A program made the position numbers and the translations under genes. A stretch of DNA of 11,207 nucleotides from Gemmatimonadota bacterium (GTDB lineage Bacteria > Gemmatimonadota > Gemmatimonadetes > Gemmatimonadales > Gemmatimonadaceae). The stretch spans positions 1-11,207 of the forward strand of contig CANGXK010000042.1 in NCBI GenBank assembly GCA_947457715.1, written 5' to 3'. Under the pieces are notes generated by a model that had not been told where the DNA came from, searched no databases, and was given only the letters and a program-made list of their open reading frames with translations. Positions 6,384 through 11,207 of the stretch are shown here, piece after piece (the first letter of the stretch is position 1; the number at the start of each line of letters is the position of its first letter).

Positions 6384-6509
6384 ATGAGCCGCATCGAGTG
6401 GCTCGTCGCGATCGCCGGCGGAGCGCTCATCGTCTGGATCAACTGGTACTTCTTCCTGGCGGAGAAGGGCGGGACCACGCGCGCCGTGGCGCCCACGGAC
6501 GCGCCATGA
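6384..6509 (+). CDS. 41-residue single-helix membrane protein in the copper operon
   Basis: This short gene between copZ and copA encodes 41 residues. The product starts [20 protein letters not shown] and continues [10 protein letters not shown], then ends in a polar tail (APTDAP). Residues about 6-26 form one hydrophobic helix. Support for its reality is an AGGAG site 5 bases upstream, a 13-bp gap after copZ, and an ATGA overlap of its stop with the copA start. The W-L-V-x-I-A-G...W-x-N-W-Y-F-F pattern recalls the N-terminal anchor of cupredoxin-domain proteins commonly encoded beside CopA. Here, however, the copper-binding beta-barrel is absent. It may be a remnant of such a protein or a stand-alone small partner of the ATPase. 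The resemblance is from memory of the family and has not been searched. There are no Cys, His or internal Met ligands, so it is unlikely to bind copper itself. Confidence 0.72.
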   Translation: MSRIEWLVAIAGGALIVWINWYFFLAEKGGTTRAVAPTDAP

Positions 6510-8908
6510 CGGCCGCCGCGCCTCCGGCCGGGGCACCGCGCACGATCCGCATCCCCGTCACGGGGATGACGTGCGCCGCCTGCCAGTCGCGCGTGCAGCG
6601 CACGCTGCAGAAGCAACCGGGCGTCACTGATGCCACCGTGAACCTGATCCTCAACGACGCCACGATCACGTTCGACCCGGCCACCACGTCGCCCGAAGCG
6701 CTGGTAACCGTCATCCACGATGTCGGCTACGGTGCGTCGCTCGCCGTACCCGATCAAACGGCGTGCGAAGAGCAGGAGGCACGCGACGACGACGCAGCGA
6801 ATGCGTATCACACGTTGCGCCGCAAGGCGGTGGGCAGTGGTATTGCCGGTGCGTTTGCGATGCTCATTTCCATGCCGCTCATGAGCCAGCTCGCGGCCAT
6901 GATGCACACGCATGGGGGCGCGGCGTCGGTGGGCGATCCGTTCATGCGCTGGACGATGACGGTGCTCGATCCCGCGCTGCGTCGCGTGGCGCCATGGCTC
7001 TACGCGATTGATCCCCGCGTCACCACCTGGCTTCTGGCGGTGCTCACACTGGGCGTAATGACCTGGGCCGGCCGGCATTTCTACACCCACGCCTGGTCGG
7101 CCTTCCGGCATCATGCCGCCGACATGAACACGCTGGTGGCCGTCGGCACCGGCGCCGCATTTCTGTATTCCGTGCTGGCCACCGTCGCCCCCGACTTCTT
7201 CATCAGCCGCGGCGTGGCGCCCGACGTGTACTACGAAGCCGTCGTGCTGATCATCGCGCTGGTTCTCACCGGCAACATGTTCGAAGCGCGTGCCAAGCAG
7301 CGTACGTCGGCGGCGCTGCGCGTGCTGGTGCACCTCCAGCCGAAGACGGCGCGCGTGCTCCGCGCCGATGACGAACGCGATGTCCCCGTCGAATCGGTGA
7401 TCGCCAACGACACTGTGATCGTGCGTCCCGGCGAACGCATCCCGGTCGACGGCGAGATTCTCGCCGGCAGCAGTGCCGTGGACGAAAGCATGCTCACCGG
7501 GGAAGCGATGCCGGTCGCCAAGGCGGTCGGAGACCGGGTGATCGGTGGCACCATGAACGCCACCGGCGCCTTCCGCTATCGCGCCACCACCCTCGGCGCC
7601 GACAGCATGCTGGCGCAGATCGTGACGCTGATGCGCGAGGCGCAGGGCTCGCGCGCACCCATCCAGCGGCTCGCCGACCGCATCGCCGGCATCTTCGTAC
7701 CGATCGTCCTGTCGCTGGCGGTCGTCACCTTCGTGGTGTGGTTCATCGTCGCCGACACTGCGCCGGCGGTCCGCGCCTTTGCGGCATCGGTGGCGGTGCT
7801 GATCATCGCCTGCCCGTGCGCCATGGGGCTCGCGGTGCCCACCGCCGTCATGGTAGCCACCGGTAAGGGCGCCGAACTCGGTGTGCTCATCAAAGGTGGC
7901 GAAGCGCTGCAGCGCGCCGGTGACCTGACCACGATCGTCCTCGACAAGACCGGCACCGTCACGGAGGGGAAGCCGGCTGTGACCGACATCGTGCTAGCCC
8001 CGGCCGGCGCGTTCGCGTCGCGGGAGGACGCATTCCTGCAACTGGTGGCGTCACTCGAATCACGCAGTGAGCACCCGCTGGCCGATGCCATCCTGCGTCA
8101 TGCGAAGTCACGCGGCCTGAGCGTCGTCGAGCCGGCAACCTTCGAATCGCAGACCGGCCGCGGTGCGATTGGTGTGGTGGGGGCGTTCGCCATTGCCGTC
8201 GGGAACGGCGCACTGATGACCGACCATGCCATCGACATCGTCCCGCTGCAGGCAGACATGGATCGGCTCGCCAATGACGGCAAGACGCCGATGCTGGTGG
8301 CGGTCGATGGAGTCCTTGCCGGCATTATTGCGGTGGGCGACCAGATCAAGGAAACGTCCCGGGCAGCGATCGCCCGGTTGCACGCGATGGGACTCGACGT
8401 CGTCATGCTCACCGGGGACAACCAGCGCACTGCCGAGGCCGTGGCGCGCCTGGCCGGTATCGATCGCGTCGTGGCCGGCGTGCTCCCGGCTGGCAAGGTT
8501 GGCGAGATCATGCGCCTTCAGGTGGCGGGGAAGGTCGTGGCGATGGTGGGCGACGGAATCAACGACGCACCGGCGCTCGCGCAGGCGGATGTCGGCATGG
8601 CGATCGGGACCGGGACCGACGTGGCCATCGAGGCGGGCGACATCGTGCTCATGCGCGGCGACCTGCGCACCGTGGCCCACGCGATTGCCCTGTCACGACG
8701 CACCATGCGCACCATGAAGCAGAATCTCTTTTGGGCCTTCGTATACAATGTGATCGGCATCCCTGTGGCGGCTGGGGTGCTGTATCCCACTTTCGGGCTG
8801 CTGCTGAGTCCCATCCTCGCCAGCGCCGCGATGGCGTTCAGTTCGGTGAGTGTGGTCTCAAACAGTCTGCGCCTGCGACGATTTGACGCCGTCGGTGGCA
8901 CGCCGTGA
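6506..8908 (+). CDS. copA: Cu+-exporting P1B-type ATPase CopA
   Basis: This encodes an 800-residue P1B-1 ATPase that pumps Cu(I) from the cytoplasm across the inner membrane using ATP. One N-terminal HMA domain carries GMTCAAC (Cys23, Cys26). Transport and catalytic motifs follow in order: TGE 331-333 (actuator), CPC 436-438 in [18 protein letters not shown] with the phosphorylated Asp480, HP 523-524 (nucleotide binding), and GDGINDAP 682-689. Tyr747-Asn748 in FVYNVIG and Met776 with Ser780 in MAFSSVSVV have the spacing expected of the Cu(I) sites in the last two helices, which supports Cu+ over Zn2+ or Cd2+. The loop after the first helix is long and holds MMHTH (132-136). The start is the ATG at 6506, which overlaps the upstream stop codon (ATGA). 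An open frame reaching back to 6398 only reads through the 41-residue gene out of frame. It is probably co-transcribed with copZ. Confidence 0.96.
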   Translation: MTAAAPPAGAPRTIRIPVTGMTCAACQSRVQRTLQKQPGVTDATVNLILNDATITFDPATTSPEALVTVIHDVGYGASLAVPDQTACEEQEARDDDAANAYHTLRRKAVGSGIAGAFAMLISMPLMSQLAAMMHTHGGAASVGDPFMRWTMTVLDPALRRVAPWLYAIDPRVTTWLLAVLTLGVMTWAGRHFYTHAWSAFRHHAADMNTLVAVGTGAAFLYSVLATVAPDFFISRGVAPDVYYEAVVLIIALVLTGNMFEARAKQRTSAALRVLVHLQPKTARVLRADDERDVPVESVIANDTVIVRPGERIPVDGEILAGSSAVDESMLTGEAMPVAKAVGDRVIGGTMNATGAFRYRATTLGADSMLAQIVTLMREAQGSRAPIQRLADRIAGIFVPIVLSLAVVTFVVWFIVADTAPAVRAFAASVAVLIIACPCAMGLAVPTAVMVATGKGAELGVLIKGGEALQRAGDLTTIVLDKTGTVTEGKPAVTDIVLAPAGAFASREDAFLQLVASLESRSEHPLADAILRHAKSRGLSVVEPATFESQTGRGAIGVVGAFAIAVGNGALMTDHAIDIVPLQADMDRLANDGKTPMLVAVDGVLAGIIAVGDQIKETSRAAIARLHAMGLDVVMLTGDNQRTAEAVARLAGIDRVVAGVLPAGKVGEIMRLQVAGKVVAMVGDGINDAPALAQADVGMAIGTGTDVAIEAGDIVLMRGDLRTVAHAIALSRRTMRTMKQNLFWAFVYNVIGIPVAAGVLYPTFGLLLSPILASAAMAFSSVSVVSNSLRLRRFDAVGGTP

Positions 8909-8926
8909 AACCGCATATCAGTCATT

Positions 8927-8955
8927 TTGACCGATTCGGGTCAGGACGGTATCTG
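8927..8955 (+). promoter_or_regulatory. Candidate nuo operon promoter
   Basis: TTGACC (8927-8932) and TATCTG (8950-8955) are separated by 17 bp in the 147-bp gap between copA and nuoA. The -35 is a 5/6 match and the -10 a weak 3/6. An inverted repeat TGACC-N6-GGTCA (8928-8943) overlaps the -35 and could be an operator or a weak copA terminator without a T-run. About 100 bp of leader would precede nuoA. Confidence 0.35.
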
Positions 8956-9055
8956 AAGTCCCGTCGGCCCTGCGTGGTCGCTACTTTCAGCGTGCCGCAG
9001 CGGCGTCACGTATGTCGCTCAGGTCGCTTCTCCTGACTGCTCCCTCGTCCGCACG

Positions 9056-9421
9056 ATGAGCCCATACGTCACCTTCCTGCTGTACTTGCTGGCCATCGTC
9101 GGATTTCTGGGGCTCGTGCTCACGCTGAATGCGTGGCTCGGCCCGAAGCCGGTCATGACGAGCACCAAATTCGAGCCGTTTGAATGCGGGGCGACGCCGG
9201 TCGACATCGTGAACGTGAAGGCCGTGCCGATCAAGTATTACGCGGTCGCCATTATCTTCATCCTGTTCGACCTCGAGACCATGTTCCTGTTCATCTGGGC
9301 CCTCGGCGCCCGGCCGCTCTCGGGGTTTCTGATGTTCACGCTCGCGCTGTTCCTCTTTCTGCTGGTCATCAGCCTGTTGTACGTCTATAAGGCGCGCATT
9401 CTGGAAGCGGTGACGGAGTAA
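9056..9421 (+). CDS. nuoA: NADH-quinone oxidoreductase subunit A
   Basis: This encodes the 121-residue NuoA (ND3 homologue), a small membrane subunit of respiratory complex I lying near the junction of the peripheral and membrane arms. Three transmembrane helices are visible, at about 5-28, 60-82 and 88-110. The conserved loop KFEPFECGATP (about 38-48) contains the family's key Cys in ECG. IKYYAVAIIFILFDLETMFLFIWA is the typical second helix with its conserved acidic pair (Asp and Glu in FDLE). The length is normal. The ATG at 9056 has no recognisable Shine-Dalgarno site, so the start rests on homology. It is the first gene of the nuo operon, with nuoB starting 2 bp after its stop. Confidence 0.95.
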   Translation: MSPYVTFLLYLLAIVGFLGLVLTLNAWLGPKPVMTSTKFEPFECGATPVDIVNVKAVPIKYYAVAIIFILFDLETMFLFIWALGARPLSGFLMFTLALFLFLLVISLLYVYKARILEAVTE

Positions 9422-9423
9422 TC

Positions 9424-9987
9424 ATGTACGGCAAACCACTTCCCATCGTGGACGCCCTCGGCGCTCCGACCGCATCGGCGAACGCGAACGCGAACGCGGC
9501 CACGCACACCAAGCACGCGTCGTTCGAGTACCTCACGACGCGCAAGGACGAACTGGTGGGCTGGGCGCGCAAGTTCTCGCTCTTCCCGTATCCCTTCGTA
9601 ACCGCCTGCTGCGCCATGGAGTTCATGGCCGTCAGCGCCTCGGCCTACGACACCGACCGCTTCGGCGCGGCCCTGCCCCGCTTCTCGCCGCGCCAGGCCG
9701 ACCTGCTCATGGTCGTCGGCACGGTGACGCAGAAGCAGGCGCCGATCCTGCTCAAGGTCTACGAGCAGATGTGCGAGCCGAAGTGGGTCATGGCCTTCGG
9801 CGTCTGCGCGACCTCGGGCGGCTTCTATCAGAACTACGCGTCGCTGCCCGGCATCGACCGCATCATCCCGGTGGACGTGTACGTGCCGGGATGTCCGCCG
9901 CGTCCCGAGATGGTGATCGACGGCATCATGCAGCTGCAGGAAAAGATCGCCAACGGCAAGCACCTCATCGTGAACGAGTCGTTCTGA
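9424..9987 (+). CDS. nuoB: NADH-quinone oxidoreductase subunit B (N2 cluster)
   Basis: This encodes the 187-residue NuoB (PSST/Nqo6 homologue), which carries iron-sulfur cluster N2, the last electron donor to quinone in complex I. The four [4Fe-4S] ligands are visible: the tandem Cys62-Cys63 in TACCAMEFM, Cys128 in GVCATSGG, and Cys157 in PGCPPRPE. The segment DRFGAALPRFSPRQADLLMVVGT is typical of the family. The first 35 residues are a poorly conserved extension with an Ala-Asn repeat (SANANANAA) from a (gcgaac)3 tandem repeat at 9478-9495. The ATG at 9424 is preceded by GGAG (9415-9418), a good site lying within the end of nuoA, so coupling is likely. It works at the interface with NuoD and NuoC. 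Confidence 0.96.
   Translation: MYGKPLPIVDALGAPTASANANANAATHTKHASFEYLTTRKDELVGWARKFSLFPYPFVTACCAMEFMAVSASAYDTDRFGAALPRFSPRQADLLMVVGTVTQKQAPILLKVYEQMCEPKWVMAFGVCATSGGFYQNYASLPGIDRIIPVDVYVPGCPPRPEMVIDGIMQLQEKIANGKHLIVNESF
9478..9498 (+). repeat. Hexanucleotide tandem repeat (gcgaac)3 in nuoB
   Basis: Three copies of gcgaac followed by gcg encode Ala-Asn repeats in the flexible N-terminus of NuoB. In-frame gain or loss of units would leave the reading frame intact. With three units it may simply be low-complexity sequence. Confidence 0.55.
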
Positions 9988-9989
9988 TC

Positions 9990-10490
9990 GTGACCACGCC
10001 GATTCTCGATCTCGTGGCGCAGCAGCTCGCGCCGCACACCGGTCTCACCTCGCTCGGCGTGCAGCATGGGGTGCTGGTGCTGCAACTCGAGCCAGCCGCC
10101 CTGCTGGCGGTGGCCACGCGCCTCAAGTCGGAGTTCGCCTTCGACCTGTTTCTCGATGTCACCGCGGTGGACTGGCCCGATGACGCGCTGCGGTTTGAAG
10201 TCGTGCACCATTTCTACTCGACCACGCACAAGGTGCGCGTGCGCCTGAAGACGCGGGTCAGTGCCGGCGATCCCACGGTCGACACGCTGAAGTCGCTGTT
10301 CGGATCGGCCGGCTACATGGAACGCGAGTGCCACGACATGTACGGCATCCTGTTCCGCGGCAACGACGATCTGCGCCCCATTCTGCTATACGAAGGCTTT
10401 TCGGGACATCCGCTGCGCAAGGACTACCCCAAGCAGCTGGAGCAGCCGCTGGTCCCCTACCGTCCGCCGCAGGGTACCCTTGTCCGCTAG
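9990..10490 (+). CDS. nuoC: NADH-quinone oxidoreductase subunit C
   Basis: This encodes a 166-residue NuoC (30-kDa/Nqo5 homologue), a peripheral-arm subunit of complex I that packs against NuoD. The signature is ERECHDMYGILFRGNDDLRP followed by FSGHPLRKDYP near the C-terminus, the classic 30-kDa motif. An N-terminal domain with LFLDVTAVDWPDD and a central HHFYSTTHKVRVRLKT strand region are also typical. The start is GTG at 9990, 2 bp after the nuoB stop; no upstream in-frame ATG gives a sensible product without overlapping most of the end of nuoB. The gene is separate from nuoD, unlike the fused nuoCD of enterobacteria. It ends inside the nuoD start region. Confidence 0.94.
   Translation: MTTPILDLVAQQLAPHTGLTSLGVQHGVLVLQLEPAALLAVATRLKSEFAFDLFLDVTAVDWPDDALRFEVVHHFYSTTHKVRVRLKTRVSAGDPTVDTLKSLFGSAGYMERECHDMYGILFRGNDDLRPILLYEGFSGHPLRKDYPKQLEQPLVPYRPPQGTLVR
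10471..10474 (+). promoter_or_regulatory. Ribosome binding site deciding the TTG start of nuoD
   Basis: AGGG lies 5 bases before the in-frame TTG at 10480. No ATG or GTG in the nuoD frame lies close by upstream, so this site is the main support for the TTG start. Confidence 0.5.
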
Positions 10491-11207
10491 CATCCCGAAT
10501 CCGGTCCGCTCGGCCTTCACGACCCACGAGCGCGACGACACGGTCATCGTCAGTATCGGCCCGTCGCACCCCGCCACGCATGGCACCATCCAGATTTTCG
10601 CCGAGCTCGATGGCGAGAAGGTGCTGCGCACCGACGTACACTGCGGGTATCTGCACCGCGGCTTCGAGAAGGAGTGCGAGGATCACACCTGGCACAACCT
10701 GATCCCGTACGTCGATCGCCTGAACTACTGCTCCGCGCTGATCAACGACTTCGCGTACTGCGACGCCGTCGAGCAGATGATGGGCATCGAGATCACGCCG
10801 CGCACCAAGTACCTGCGCACGCTGCTCTCCGAGTACATGCGCATCACCGACCACCTCACCTGCGTGGCGGCGAGTCTCATGGAGCTCGGTGCGCTGACGG
10901 CGTTCCTGTATCTGGTCTCGGCGCGCGACGCCATGTACGAGCACCTCGCCGCGCTCACCGGCGCGCGCGTGACGTACTCGTACGGACGCATCGGCGGCCT
11001 CGCCAACGACGTGCCCGACGGCTGGTTCACGCGCCTGCACGAAATCCTGGCCGAATACGAGACGTACATCGAGCGCGTGCATGGGCTGGTCGATCGCAAC
11101 CGCATTTTCATCGACCGTCTGCGCAACGTGGGCACGATCAGCACCGCCGACGCGCTGCACTGGGGCTTCACCGGCGTGATTCTGCGCTCCACCGGCGTGC
11201 CGCGCGA
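10480..11207 (+). CDS. nuoD: NADH-quinone oxidoreductase subunit D (cut by right edge)
   Basis: This is the first 242 codons of NuoD (49-kDa/Nqo4 homologue), which forms the quinone-binding site of complex I with NuoB. Motifs seen are GPSHPATHG (about 27-35), with the histidines lining the quinone cavity, CGYLHRGFEK (about 52-61), and WHNLIPYVDRLNY. RTLLSEYMRITDHL and ALTAFLYLVSARD follow; about 60% of the usual length of roughly 400 residues is present. I place the start at TTG 10480, overlapping the end of nuoC by 11 bp, because AGGG precedes it by 5 bases and no in-frame ATG or GTG is near. The protein then begins with a short divergent lead before conserved sequence. It is the fourth nuo gene of the operon, which presumably continues past the window. 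Confidence 0.95.
   Translation, partial: MSASIPNPVRSAFTTHERDDTVIVSIGPSHPATHGTIQIFAELDGEKVLRTDVHCGYLHRGFEKECEDHTWHNLIPYVDRLNYCSALINDFAYCDAVEQMMGIEITPRTKYLRTLLSEYMRITDHLTCVAASLMELGALTAFLYLVSARDAMYEHLAALTGARVTYSYGRIGGLANDVPDGWFTRLHEILAEYETYIERVHGLVDRNRIFIDRLRNVGTISTADALHWGFTGVILRSTGVPR

Noticed and set aside
5953..6387. Plus-strand open frame across the intergenic region into copZ
   Set aside because: It spans the candidate promoter and reads copZ in the wrong frame. No conserved motif or ribosome binding site supports it.
6398..6505. Upstream extension of copA to an earlier ATG
   Set aside because: The extra 36 residues are Arg-rich, read the 41-residue gene out of frame, and precede a normal CopA N-terminus. 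The ATG at 6506 with its ATGA overlap fits better.
6146..7333. 395-codon minus-strand frame opposite copZ and copA
   Set aside because: It is antisense to the well-supported copper genes, and its His/Arg-rich translation has no recognisable domain.
10258..11160. 300-codon minus-strand frame opposite nuoC and nuoD
   Set aside because: It is antisense to conserved complex I genes; composition and lack of motifs mark it as a shadow.
1..11207. CRISPR arrays, insertion sequences, prophage or tRNA/rRNA genes
   Set aside because: No regularly spaced direct repeats, transposase motifs, terminal inverted repeats or cloverleaf-like sequences were seen when reading through the window.

Overview
The window is GC-rich chromosomal DNA, coding densely on both strands, with many weak Shine-Dalgarno sites and GTG/TTG starts. 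Gene content and style (separate nuoA, nuoB, nuoC, nuoD; a CopZ/CopA copper module; Gly/Ala/Arg-rich proteins) fit a free-living aerobic Gram-negative bacterium. The Gemmatimonadota are my best guess, but that placement is an inference from protein style and not a tested assignment.

Layout from left to right. (1) 1-708, minus strand: a gene for a TIGR04076-like small Cys-containing protein, coupled by an ATGA overlap to an aldo/keto reductase that runs off the left edge. (2) 747-2165, plus strand: an NhaC-family Na+/H+ antiporter, divergent from (1). (3) 5810-2251, minus strand, in transcription order: a secreted seven-repeat FG-GAP/VCBS protein, a UDP-glucuronate decarboxylase-like sugar-nucleotide enzyme, and a membrane-anchored family 2 glycosyltransferase. 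The last two suggest UDP-xylose supply and surface glycan synthesis. (4) 5811-6160: a divergent non-coding region with several inverted repeats and a candidate promoter whose spacer is a G-tract resembling sites of CsoR/RcnR-type metal sensors. (5) 6161-8908, plus strand: a tight copper-export operon made of a CopZ-like chaperone, a 41-residue one-helix membrane protein with a strong ribosome binding site, and a Cu+-type P1B ATPase (CopA). (6) 9056-11207, plus strand: the start of a complex I operon, nuoA-nuoB-nuoC-nuoD, with nuoD cut by the right edge.

How the parts work together: CopZ would pass Cu(I) to CopA for export. The 41-residue protein looks like the membrane anchor of the cupredoxin-domain proteins often found beside CopA, but without the copper-binding domain, and it is the least explained gene here. 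The nuo genes encode the membrane subunit NuoA, the N2-cluster subunit NuoB and the quinone-site partners NuoC and NuoD. I saw no CRISPR array, insertion sequence, tRNA or rRNA. No complete novel multi-gene system is evident. The best leads are the 41-residue protein, the G-tract promoter and the dyad cluster upstream of it.
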